From Lineus longissimus (taxonomy: Eukaryota > Nemertea > Pilidiophora > Heteronemertea > Lineidae), in assembly GCF_910592395.1 (NCBI RefSeq), contig NC_088313.1, forward strand, positions 15,888,437 through 15,952,436: DNA of 64,000 nt. Reading direction: 5' to 3'. Each line of letters starts with the position of its first letter. Positions within the stretch are counted from its first letter, which is position 1. This document shows, one piece after another, positions 26,998 through 39,300 of the stretch. The translations under genes and the position numbers were made by a program. The notes beneath the pieces are model-generated. The model made no database searches and was not told the origin of the DNA. It was given only the letters and a program-made list of their open reading frames with translations.

Positions 26998-28852
26998 AAC
27001 TCTGAATCTCTTCTATGAGTCAATCTTTTCTGGTAAAATGTATGATATTGACCACATAAATAATGTACATGTAAAGTGTACGACCACAAACCGTGTCACT
27101 CATTTTATAAGGATCAACAATTTACCGGTTAAAGTACAAAATAACGAAATTGAATAGGAATTATTTTGTCGAAACCACTCTCTTGATTCGTCTCCAGCTA
27201 CAAGTGGGTTCATTCATCATTGTAGCAGGGTTAAGTGGCAGCGAATGATACAACCATTTCGTGGCTGTCTGTTTTCCCGCCTTCCCCTCTCAAAGTCGTC
27301 AAAACTCGTTCAAGACCATGATAAACTGGTGATCTGAGGTAGCGCGTCGCGACATCGTGTCTCTCTTGTCGTGAGTAAGGTACCTTTCTCTTGAACTCCA
27401 GCCCACATCGCCTACGGGCGACTGGCGCTTATGGGAAATAGACGAAACGTGAATTTACTCAAAACGGCATGAGAATAAACCATATATCAACATTGAAATG
27501 ATTCTTTCCTACGATGCCAGCATGTCTCCTCTATTTTGTGGGAATCGTTTTTTAGCATTCTACAGATACATTGGAGGCCCTCTGGTTTTTTTTCAGTTTT
27601 AAAGTCACTTCTAAATGTCAGAATACAAAAATTATGGAAGATGTTTAGAACAGTGTGTCATGTCGCTGATGCGTCTTAGCTGATGTAGTCGTTGCAAGAC
27701 TGATGAAATCCCCCCCCCCCTATTATCGCGTTTAAAAAACTTGCTTATCAACTACCAAACGTTGCTCACAAACCCATTTTGTACGTCACTATAATTTCTC
27801 AATGTGAACGTATTTTTCTAAATCTTCTTATCTTATCGCACTTCATTTTCGAACTTCGAATTCGCTTTCAAGACGTTATATCCGAGTTCGACTTCAAGGG
27901 CAACAATTTGTTCACTAAATTTAACAAATTACCGAATGAAACGTACCAATGTATACACATGTATATACAGATAAAGTCAGAAAGTGAAATTACCATTAGA
28001 AAGAGTTCAAATAACACGGGTCGATGTTCGGGTCGTTATAGGCCATCATAACTCATCTACAACTGTCTGATACCATAATTACGATTTAACTTAAACTATT
28101 TTATAGTCAAAATGCTTTTATCAAAATTCGACGTTATTTGTATGATTAATTGGCAGCGGTGTCGGCGCAAAAAGCGGCCGACAGTCCGCGCTCTTACGCC
28201 GTGAAGATGGCACTGATAACACTGTTCGGCCAACCCATCGAGACGCGAAGTGTTACTGGCTTGAAATAACCCACATATGCCTTGAACAGCATCTATTCAC
28301 ATTCTTCTCGACATAGCAAATTACTTTCTTTCTAGCGTCCATGCCCCTGGCGCCAACCAAACGAAAGAAGTTGTTAAAATTCATAACTTTTTCCGCGGCC
28401 GTTATTTACTACTTGGCCTAGGCGTCAATGTTACAATAAGTTGTTTAACACTCTCACTAGTCATGCCAGTCAAAGGGGCGCCGTTTTCTTACCATTTACC
28501 ACAACATTCTGTTCGACAAACCTCCCATTTAAGTTCAAATAACTGAGCGAAACGCAATGGAAAGGCATTCTGTTCCTTTTGTAACTTATCAAATGATGAT
28601 TCTGGTTAGCGTTATGGCGCAAAGTAAATATGAAAACTTGATCCTTTAGAACGACAACAGTAAATTTACGGACTGAAAATGCATTTTACAGACTTTTGCT
28701 TTCCTTCTACGCTTCATTTTCAATGATGATAGCCTTCGTAAGCCACTCTGGAGACACTGAGACGCGTCCCCCTCACGCCGAGGCTGTGGTAAAGGTTTCA
28801 AAGAAGGATAATGCAGAGTTGTTACAAATGTTACTTGACCAAGAAGGGATTG

Positions 28853-29250
28853 TTTGGTAAACGTCCATCAAAAGAAGAGATGAGTTGGTGAACATTACAA
28901 ATAAAGGCGACACACTCTTGAAGTAGAAATACAGAAATGACTGGAGGAAAACCAAGGGAAAACACCATCCAAGACAGACTCGCTTTAGAGAAGATGCTGC
29001 ATGGCTGGTAAATGGGGAAGATCAAAAGAAGAGATGAGACGGTAAACGATACTCACTTAAAAGAGAGAGACGGCAGACGTTCCTCAAAGAAGAGATGAGG
29101 CAGAACGGTTCTCAAAAGAAGAGCTTTGTTGATAAATGTTCCTTAAAAGAATGAATGAGTTAGTGCGTTATTCTCAAAGAACACACTGCTTGGTAAACTC
29201 TTATCAAAATAAGGGGGTTGATTGGTAAACGTTTGATTGAGAAAAGCTTC
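28853..29250. repeat. Degenerate minisatellite, about 30-base unit
   Basis: About ten diverged units follow the pattern TTGGTAAACG then TCAAAAGAAGAGATGAG. Clear copies are at 28853-28884, 29007-29038, 29071-29099, 29100-29128, 29129-29159 and 29189-29220. The units have diverged well beyond recent duplication. It lies in the NK4-Msx interval and has no coding signal. Confidence 0.75.
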
Positions 29251-32200
29251 TCAACAGAAGGACCTTAACATAATTGAACGCGGGTTGTTTGTATAAAGGT
29301 AAATGTTTAAAAAAAACAAGTTTGAACATCGATACAAAAACAGTCAATTATGCTCAAATTATCTATCATTACGGTTTAGCAAATGCTGTAAATGAATAGA
29401 GCGGTCAAACGGGGAACGCCCGACCCGAAGGCAAGGTGGCAGTTCCATCAATTACCTCGCTGCGTTTGGATCAAAATTTAGTTGTTTTCATCTTGATATT
29501 ACTAAAAAACAATATAAGGGGAGTTAAACTAACTTTAAGTTAGTTTAAAGTTGTCTTAATTAAGTAGACTGTTTATACAGCAATAATGATGTAAAACAGA
29601 GAGCGCATTTAGTTTTAAAACTGTTCAACACCTTTTCTTTCACACCGTTTCCTGGTCCAGTGTCAAAATTCCTTTCATAAAGAGCCAAATGCATCGTGTT
29701 CTTTTATGCATTCTGCTTCTCAACACTTACTTGTGTGCCATTAAAGGAAGTGTTACATGGGAATGAGATGGTTTTAAACCTCATCACCTCCTTCAATACC
29801 TAAATACATTTGCCATTGGTCAAAAGTTTTTCTTTGGACTAAAAGCATTGTTTTGCTTTTTCTGGCATTGTTTCGAACGAACGATTGGTTAATGGTCTCC
29901 TCGCGTGAGATAATTAGGCTTCAAATAGCCATGCTGTCCACGAACCCGTGACGACTCTAAATTGACTAGCAATTAACATGGAATTAACACTGCCACACGT
30001 TTATTGCTGGAAATTTGCACATCGACTGGTTAGCAACGATAACGGCGTTAACAGCGCGAGACTGATTATTCTGGCGAGAACACGAGAAGTCGTCTGCTGA
30101 CTGTTGTGTGAGACTTGAGATAGGAATGAGATGAGGCCATTGGTCGACCATGGACCGAATGTTTGCAGCGTTACGAAACTGACACTCAATGTAGATACCG
30201 GAATCTCACGCTATCAAGCATTAGACATCTCGTGAGGTGCGAGATGACAGAGTCGGAAAGAAAGACAGGAAGTTCACCACTTTCCTCAAGGAAGATTGAC
30301 CGATGGACTGGTGTAACTTTTTTGAGTGTTTACGGTTCTGGGCGTTTCCCCTAATTGTCTGGGAAACGCTGAAAACCAAATTGACGAAGAAAGAATCTCG
30401 CCAAATTTCTATTTCCTCTTTCAAAATGACGGTAACAGTAACATACATTTTGGAATGTAAATTAAACTGTTTTTGAAGAGCTTGCACTCAACATCTCCCA
30501 AGAGAGCTCGTGTCGCGCGATGGGCGTTTCTTGTTTGGGTGATATATTGAACTGTGGCTCCAAAAACGGAGTGAAACAGAAAACATTAAAAATTGTTAAG
30601 GGATTAAAATGCACATAATTCATACCCAAACAAGCCCAACCACCCTTGAAAGAAAACCCCTTAAGGTGAAGAGGGAGCGTTGGTCCAATCTTTGCTTAAT
30701 ATTAATACGATGGAAAACACTTCTAATTAGTTTGGTCCTTAGGGTGAGGACAGACGGTGACCATCTTTGCCTCTCCCCAGGGAGAGTAAAACAACAACGA
30801 AAATCACCCAGGACACAACAGATTAATTAATTCACGAAAATGGTCGAAAATTACCCTAATTTCAACTTGATTGTTCTTATTTAAAAGCGCATTGGTTTGC
30901 TATTGCTTTGGAGTGGAGTATTGTTGTCCTGGCGTCTCCTGCGGTTGTTCAGCGTCCGCCGATGCGTTCATTGCAGTCAACGAGCATATAATTAAACCTT
31001 AAACACTGGCTTCTCCTTCTTTGCCGCTCAGTCTGATGAGCAACCCCCAGGCCATCATCGGGCAGCGAAACAAGTTTGTAAGGAAGCGCATCAATTCGTC
31101 TCCGCCGCTGTCACTGTGAACATTTCGCTCTTTGTCCGTTTCTATTTGTTCCACTTAGAAAGTCTAAGCCAAATTATAGGGGCGATGACAACTTCATAAA
31201 TATCATGAGATATGAAGCATAGATTTATTGGAGCACATTTAAGGGTTTGTCTTGTTCGAAGGCTTGGGTGAAGGAGGTTGCCTTTCCCACGCCAGGGTAA
31301 CGGCAACCTAATACCAATCGATTATTTCGAAGGTCCTTAAGTCTTCAGTGTTCTGGATGATCTTGTCAATTGTGACAGCTTTGCTTTTGGTGATATTGTT
31401 TGCAGATTATTTCACCTTCACTTCGATTTCAACTGATACACTTTCAAAAACCGATTGCTTTGTGCGCTTTCTAGCATCTCACCCGGGCAACAATATCACC
31501 CGTTTTTTCACCAGCATTTTGCTTTTTTCTGCACGAAGTACGAACGTGATTGGCAATATGGTCACAAATAAAGAAGCGATTTAGGTAGTGACATAGTGGT
31601 TCATTTTGGGAGGAGAAATGACGGCGAATACAGTCAGTTTTTTGTATTCTGGGATCCTTTTTTGGTGTTGCTAGACATTTTCAAATTTCAATGATGATTA
31701 AGCACTTCCCTAATATTTCACTTTCATTCCACCGCATACCTGGGACCCCTTGCCGTCAACCGCAGGTAACGTTCTGTGTGTCTCCATCGTACCATTTACA
31801 CACCATCATGGTGACAGTTGCATTACTTCCACTCGAGTAAATGTATTCATACGCGGTCAGACCACGTCACTCGGGTCGTTTCCCCCTTTCGTGTGGGCGC
31901 CTATCCACGTCGATCGCCGTCCACAAAAGATAATATTTTTCATGTAAAAACAGGTTGCGCCAAGACGCCGCCGTCTTCGGAATTTAATCATTTGCAATTT
32001 GCACCTTCGAGTTGACCGCACTAATTCGATTTTGATTTCAAGTGTTTGAAGTCAACGCGGCTGTTCTCAAGGACTCTAGGTTCGAGCTATCCTTTTCTTG
32101 CCCGACAAGACGATGAGACACATTGTCACCGGTGGTACACCATATGCTCTTGCCGCTAACCCAGCATGTTGTGACCCGGTCTCTGAGGCCATTCACCGAG

Positions 32201-33932
32201 GTGGCAGCGATAGCCATCCTTCGGTTTTCTACAGCGTAACAGTGAAGGAATCACTGAAACACCAATAACTTGGCAACACTAAATCCGGGGCTAAATAATG
32301 GGGGCTGCGATTCGACTTCGGATGGCTGTAAATATTTGTCCAGGTACGATGAAGAAATAAATGTCTTTGAAGATGAACTGCAAGCATTTCAATCTGCCAT
32401 TGGTTGACAGAGTTGCATGATCGCACATGACTTAAGTGATGCGCAGAATTCAGTAATCCATCTACTAATGAGGTCGATGCACAGTATACATGTACATTAG
32501 TTTCGAAGCACTTCACAAGTTGAGATTCACACTGTGGCGAAAACATGAACATCGTCGTAAACGCCAAATTTGCAACCATGCAATACTTATGAATCGACAA
32601 CAATTTTGTGAAATTTTCACCTATCTAAGAAAAGGATTATTGGGACAATATTGAGCAGTAAACCTTCAAAGATCGTAAAAGGGTTTATATTGAGCAGTAA
32701 ATTGCTTCACATGGATATCAAAAGGATTGTGGCTTTTCTCTGTTTGGGGTTTACGACCGAATAATATAGTCAATGTTTATCAGTCAACTCTATCAAGGAG
32801 ATCTCTTCAACACGATTCGTATATATTTATCTATTTATTACTCGTCATTAATTTGCTAAATTTGTTAATGTATTCAAATTATGAGTGAAAACACGGCGAA
32901 GTAATGCCCGCGGTCGACCGCGGAAGGACACAAGAAAGCCAACTTGGTGAACCTTCTCAATTCCCTTTATTCTTGTCATAATAGAGACCATGCATTATTT
33001 TTTCCCACTTTCATATTTCCTAACACCGATATACATGTACTCTTTGTAAACGTTTTTTTCTTCCTTTTTTCCTTCCATGTCAGTATTTTTTAATGGTTAA
33101 TACATTTCTGTATGCAAACATGAAAATGATGGTCGAATGAATGCATGCATTTAGAATTTACAATGTACTTTAATTTTCACGTATGCTCAGCCGTAAGATT
33201 CGACCGCCCCATCTCAGTATGCCTGATCCAGCGGCCCGTTTGGCGCCGGGAACCTCAAGAGTATCGTTTTGATAACTAGACTAAAAACGCCATTTGGCAG
33301 CGGGGGTCGTATTGTTGGTCGCTTTGTCAGTGGGAACAGACCTGTGTCAGAACACCCCGAGGCAACACAGCAGAGTTGACTCCAGAAACTCACGATAAAT
33401 ACAACCATTCATGGGCATTGACATCACAAATTCTCTCGATTGGCGATTTTTCATCGGTGTTTGGGCGGTCCTGTCTTTGATTTGCCGGGGACTGGCGCCT
33501 CTTGCGGGTCCAGTCCGGTCTGCCCTTTCTCCGGCCTGACAACTTTCGGCGTACAGCATTCCAGCCCAGTTAATCGACGCCTGCCCCACCTGTAATTGCT
33601 AAACCATGAAAGACCGTGCCCGCAGCAAATAACCTTTATTATCCGTCTGAATAAATTTTTATGAGCTCATTGAAATAATGTTTTGACTAAACTAATCTTT
33701 TGTTGTTCGACCTCCTCCCCAAGGAATCACTCGCCCTCGGACTATCGTGTTATTGACTGCATTGAGCCGGCCGCTCATCTCGACCAATACCAAGCGCCGT
33801 TAGTCAATTACGGGTGTCGATGCCAGCCGCCTAAGGATACAATAAACTTTAAGTGGCTAATGTCTACAAATAAGAAATTTACCGAGCATTACTATCTATT
33901 TAGCGTTAGCCAATTAGGTGGCGACCCCACTG

Positions 33933-33940
33933 TGACGTCA
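33933..33940. promoter_or_regulatory. CRE-like palindrome upstream of Msx
   Basis: TGACGTCA, the full CREB/ATF palindrome, lies 190 bases before the Msx start codon. It falls in the expected promoter region, but I cannot place the transcription start. Confidence 0.35.
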
Positions 33941-34129
33941 CTTCCAGAGAACGTCGGGAAATCCCATTTTAATCTAATGTATCCAAATTGTCGTCTCAAA
34001 TTAGCGGAATCGTCCGAGGCGCGAATCATTCTTGCCGGAGTATATTAGCTTGAGCGCGTGTTCTAAGTTCACAAAAGGACTCCTGAGACGAGGAAGAGAG
34101 TGCAGCAGCGTTGATTACCTGCTGTTGGG

Positions 34130-34592
34130 ATGGTGCCTGCGTCTTCATGTATACAGACCAGTAGTTCTTCAGCGTTTACAAGACCAGGCACGATGAATTC
34201 GCCAACGCAAGAAACCAACTCCAACAACAAGTCAACGGGTGAGAATAAACAGAAATCTCCAAAGGAAAAGTTAGGACTTTCGTTCAGTGTCGATTCTATA
34301 ATCGCGGACTGTAAAAGATCAACAGACGACTCGAGTTGCTCAACAACATCAACAAAAAACACGGACGCCGTCGTCTCGTCTACGACGTCTCCGCTAAAGA
34401 CTTCTACCTCGTTCAGTGTCGATGGAATACTCAGTAAAACTTCACCAATTCCTTCAACAAAAATTGTGACAGACGTTCCGACGGGTCCTGCCTGTTCGCC
34501 GTTTGCGGCACTAAGTCAGGACGCCAAATGGGCGCAGACAATGGCCAGTTTTCCATGGTTATCAGCAGCAGCAAATTTATCTCCACCTCCAA
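34130..34592 (+). CDS. Msx: Msx homeobox protein, exon 1
   Basis: The N-terminal exon has 154 codons plus one base and ends at the donor CAA|GTAAGT. The first ATG follows an in-frame TGA at 34112. It carries two eh1-like Groucho-binding motifs: LSFSVDSIIAD (residues 50-60), the Msx MH1 motif, and SFSVDGILSK (94-103), matching the second FSVGGLL-type motif of vertebrate Msx. A tryptophan-containing segment (WAQTMASFPWLS, 134-145) precedes LSPPP, corresponding to the WMQSPRFSPPP region before the vertebrate homeodomain. Msx proteins are transcriptional repressors in neural border, muscle and appendage patterning. A second in-frame ATG at codon 22 (MNSPTQ) is a possible alternative start. The gene diverges from NK4, 19 kb to the left. 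Confidence 0.9.
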
Positions 34593-35718
34593 GTAAGTAT
34601 CACGTAATCATTGCTTTCTTTGGCAGAAAAGTCAAGCTTTGCTAGCTTTGCAAAGTGTAGCATGACATAATATGTCACCACGTTTGCAATGAGTGGACCA
34701 GCAGGGGAACAGCCATTGCAAGACAAGATATCATCATCTCCTCGGTATATGATACACGAGAATTTGATACATGGTATCACCAATGTTTTCGTTGGGATGG
34801 TATCAATTTATCAATTAATGAATTGTGGCTATCATTGTGCTTTTTGAATTTCGATAGGTTAAAACGTATGCCAAGCACCGGGGCCAAGCATTGCATATTG
34901 GGACTATAAGAAGAATTAAACGTATCTTTATGAAATGTTTCAGTGGCGGTTCTTTCTCTACCCTGTTTCGATTTATTGCTTAATCTGGCTGTCGGAGATA
35001 TTTCTCAGAAATATCAAGGGCAACAACAGTTCGATTCATCGTCTAGTTTTAAAAAATACTTATTCCAGGATTTGATATGTTAAAAAACCTTTAAATTATT
35101 GTTATTACCATTAAAAAAACTATCATAAAATAGGGGTTTCTGCAAAAAAAACATCATTTAAGTTATAGACATGGATCCAAGCATGCTGATGATAGAATAA
35201 TCGTGAGTCTTTCATGTTCACATTTGATTCTTTGTATATCAATTCTTGTGGTGTAAAGGTGACATTTTATATCTAAAACGCTCGCAGCATCAGACAAGTT
35301 GGTTACAGTAAACTCACGAAATTACTCACATTTTGACAGATGTCGCCGACTGAATCATCTCGTGATAAGCGTTTTTATCCCAAACACACCAATCGAGTTA
35401 TCTCCATGGAGTGTTTGGTATCCCAACACCAATAGCAAGACTCCTTCAACCCAAGTGCCTACTCTTTTAAAGAGATTACAAGGTGCTCAAAGTGGACCCA
35501 GAGTTTACATTTGCTTTTATTGTTTGTATCAACAGTTATTCGTCTAATTTCATGTTCTTATACTGCTACCGGAGTCGAAACACTTTCTGAAACGTACTCA
35601 AAGTAGCTGGAAAGTTTTACATCTTGATTTTTTTGTATGATAATTCACCATTTAACTTGCATCGAACATTATATGATTAAATAACTCAAAACTTCTACCA
35701 GCTTTCACATATCACACT

Positions 35719-35935
35719 ATATAATTATTATCAATATCAAGCAGAGATTCATCTCACAGCACCGGTATATAATTATTTTCAACATCACGTAGTGTTTCAT
35801 CTTGCCTTATATAATTATTATCAACATCAAGCAGGGTTTCATCCTGCCTTAGATAATTATTTTCAACATCAAACAGGTTCTTATCTTGCCTATAAAATAC
35901 TTATTTTCAACATTGCTTTACATAATTATTTTCGA
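35719..35935. repeat. Tandem repeat, about 42-base unit
   Basis: Five units of the form ATATAATTATTTTCAACATC then AAGCAGGGTTTCATCTTGCC start near 35719, 35767, 35809, 35851 and 35896. The second to fourth are best preserved, and spacing is 42-48 bases. The repeat sits in the Msx intron and has no coding content. Confidence 0.85.
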
Positions 35936-36117
35936 CAAGTCTGCCGAATATCAACGGACACGGCTGCAGACATAACACTTGAAAATTGCAGGACAGTTCA
36001 TTACATCTTCTTCTCTTTCTTTAGATATCAAATGACAGCTTTGATTATTTATTTTTTTCAATCTAACTGTTCTATATTCCACAGCAGAGGTCAAAAGATC
36101 ATGAAAATTTTCCTATA

Positions 36118-36365
36118 TGAAAAACTTAGGAAAGTTGGCAATTAAACTCTTCTGTAAAAAATAGGAAAAGTCGGTAAAATAAACACCTCTTTATTGAAAA
36201 CTTGGTAAAATAAACTCTTCCATTTTTAAACTAAGGTGGGCAAATCAAATTCATCTGTGATTAAAATTAAGAAGAGTTGGCAAAATAAATAATGTACATG
36301 TAATAAAATAAACTCTTCCGTATTGAAGGAAAACTAAGAAAGGTTTGTAAATTAAACTCACTGTA
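36118..36365. repeat. Diverged AT-rich tandem repeat
   Basis: The pattern (G)GTAAAATAAACTCTTC then TATTGAAAAACT recurs about six times with gaps and substitutions, for instance near 36139, 36173, 36205 and 36304. It begins about 180 bases after the 42-base repeat block but has a different unit. Confidence 0.6.
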
Positions 36366-39300
36366 TCTTTTAAGATAACAAAATGAGAAAAGATGGCGAC
36401 ATTACATTTAATGTTTAATTTTCTGTACGTTTCGGGTGCAGTGAATGGTAATGGGAATCATAAAGTTGGAAAATTATTCAATAACAAGCAAACAAAACTG
36501 AAGAAGTTGGAATGAGATGTAAGATACCGGCTCACGAGCTGCTAATAGGATAATGATCGAATAATTAGATAAGCAGCCAGAAATCAATCAAGAAAACACT
36601 GATAAGCCACTAATTAAATAGTCTCATTATCATCAAGTGATTGTCCCTTTCTCTGGTGACTAACTCGGACGTTTATTGTCGGCTGAGTAATCCCCACTGA
36701 CTCCGCGCGCAGGAAACTCTGATATTATCTAGTTTTATTCAGTTTGTTGATTAGCATTAGAATAAATACACTGGCAGTCAGGAAATTGGGATGATATCGG
36801 GACTGGTTAACTAAAGCACTTTTGCTTTTATTGAGGTGCTTCTTGATCAAAATACTCAAGGGAGATTTATTCACTGACACTGCACTCTTTCAATTACTTT
36901 TTCAAATGAGCGGTGTGTAAGATCATACTGAGATTACTTCATGGGCTTTTGTATCAATAATATCATAAAATAGATGTAGTACATCGATTCCAATCAAATA
37001 ACCATTTTTAACTAGATTTTGATGACTAGTGACCTGTCCTGATATCTCCCCTGCACTCATACTGCGTGTATTTACATGTGAATACGTCATGCATGATAGA
37101 GTTTTCGGTTTGGTGATGGATAATGCAGGACAGTGTGACAGTGTGACCGAGACCACTAAACGTTCCCATTCATGCTTACAGATATGTAAACATGTAAATG
37201 GCATTGAGTCTAATATCAAATTCGTTATGCTGGTATGTGATCTACATGACTTCAAAATTATGATTCAATATATTGATATAACCCTAGTTTCGTGTATTTT
37301 TGCTACACGTATACATTGGTGTACGCATCATGTTTGGTCAATTTTTTCTATCAGACTGTATCCATTAATACCAAATACATGTATGTATTCATGAATATAA
37401 ACGGCATAATTATGCCTTTGTCCATTTTTTCCGATGAAGGATAACAATTATTGATTTAACTCACCTCTTTCCAAAAGTTGGCCGGGATTCGTTCCAAAAT
37501 AAGGAGCCATGTGGTTGGCTTACTCACTATGACTGTACCGCTGATGGAGAATTTGGGTCTTCTGATTGGACAATCGATCCAAAATCGGAGAGAATTTTGT
37601 TCTCGGGCGGCTCGTGGACTTTTTTTCTGAAGTGATTTTCCCATCGTTCTGGCCAAGGTACTAATGTATCAAAAGATAGTTGTGTTGCACAACAATGCTG
37701 AAGAAACGGCCGCACAAGGTCGTGTAACATTACTAGTGGTGACACCATTACAATTAAATGACAAGAGGTCAGCTAATTACCTTCGGCCAAACCTATCTAA
37801 AAAACTTTTTGAATACATACAATGTACTTAGATTACACTCGAGGATTCTTACTATGCTTTCCAGCAGAACGCTGTTCCGTACTCGATAGTACTGATAAAA
37901 CCACTGGTCAACATGCCTAGTTTTGATAAGGTAAATTGGCTATAAACATATATTACTCTCTTAGAGAAGTGTAATGCTACTTTACAAGTATTTTGACAAT
38001 ATATCGTGTGAAAACTGTACTGACACGTACCGTACTTGGCCTATTGTCGAACACCTCATTGAATAAGTTCGTCATTTTGGAATAATTTTGACAAAATAAG
38101 TAGTTGTAACACAAAAAAAGTTTTACCTGCTTAGGTTAATCGGAACTTTAAGCATTTTCACTCGAAAGTCAAGAAACATTCATCCCTAATACATTCAGGT
38201 TGCCGCCAAAATTTATATTGTTGTTGTCGGAGATTAGATCAGCCATTTTTTGTCGAGATCTGGAAGTAAGACAAGAACTTGTCTCCAAGTTTAATCACCA
38301 TAGATACCAACAAAACCTCCTCGCAGTTAATTCCCCTCCTCCAGAGACCTCTGAACAAAACACAAAACAGACAAACGCGTTTACGTTGTGAAAACTTTGA
38401 AATCAAACTCGCTAATTACTTCAGTTTATGTCACTCTGTTTTTCCACGAGGAACAATTAACTGTTAAAATATTAATGTGGTGTTAAGGATAGACTGGAGA
38501 CAAGCCACAGCTGAGTTAGTTTAACCTGTGACCGAAGCTAATTCGTGTTAGACGCACGGGGATTGAGAATGGCGCTCTCAGCTTCTTCTGGCGACTTGGG
38601 GATCACCTGTCAACAGGCATATGGCGGTGAGGCTGCATTAAAGATGGTTTCTTACAAGATTGATGCTTTGATAAGGTTACTCGGCTTCAAAATGATCTCA
38701 CCTGATTACCATGGCTACTTCGTATTGATGCTCAAGCAATCTTTTAAAAACTCAATTTTTACTGCATCTGAATGCGTCGATCATCATACGAGTCGTTGCT
38801 TGAGTTTATTTGTGAAAATTGCATGTACTCACACAATTTTGTGTTGGATAATTTCGGGAATATAAAAATAAATAACGAAGATTGAGGATAAACGAATTTG
38901 AAAAAAAATCAAACTACTGATTTTTCTTAACAATAAATTACCTCACGAAGTTGACTTATCAGCGTTGTGTAAAACATAGGAGAAGCCGTTTGCGTTTAAG
39001 CGTTCCTCTCCTCTTTGCGTAACCTGTAACTGCAGACGCTTGTTGCTCTTGGCTAGATAGTCACGATAACTGCCCCATAATCCGCATGCTCAACATTTTC
39101 GGCGGCCCCGCCAGAGACAGTACGGAGCTTGGAATGTTGAAGAATATTCCGCGAAAAAATACTACATGTAGTTCGCGTACGATACTATTAGTCAAATGAA
39201 ATGATGATCTCGACTGGGGAGATAAGTGAAGAATATTGCTTATAAATTATTCTAACCAAACGCCAACAACTTAACTAAAGTCAAGAAAAGATAGAGATCT

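Larger units (their letters stand above)
14866..34129. other. Noncoding interval between NK4 and Msx 5' ends
   Basis: About 19 kb separate the divergent start codons of NK4 (minus) and Msx (plus). I found no exon that matches a known family on either strand; the longest open frame is 150 codons with no recognisable motif. The interval holds an AT-rich cluster of homeodomain-type cores at 17697-17785, a foldback at 20164-20255, two short tandem repeats (26935-26997 and 28853-29250) and a poly-C tract (27710-27720). It must contain both promoters and is the natural place for shared control DNA. The rest appears unstructured to me. Confidence 0.6.

Noticed and set aside
14866-34129. NK3/bagpipe or another NK-cluster gene between NK4 and Msx
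   Set aside because: No homeodomain signature such as a WFQNRR motif is found in any frame of the interval apart from the NK4 and Msx exons outside it.
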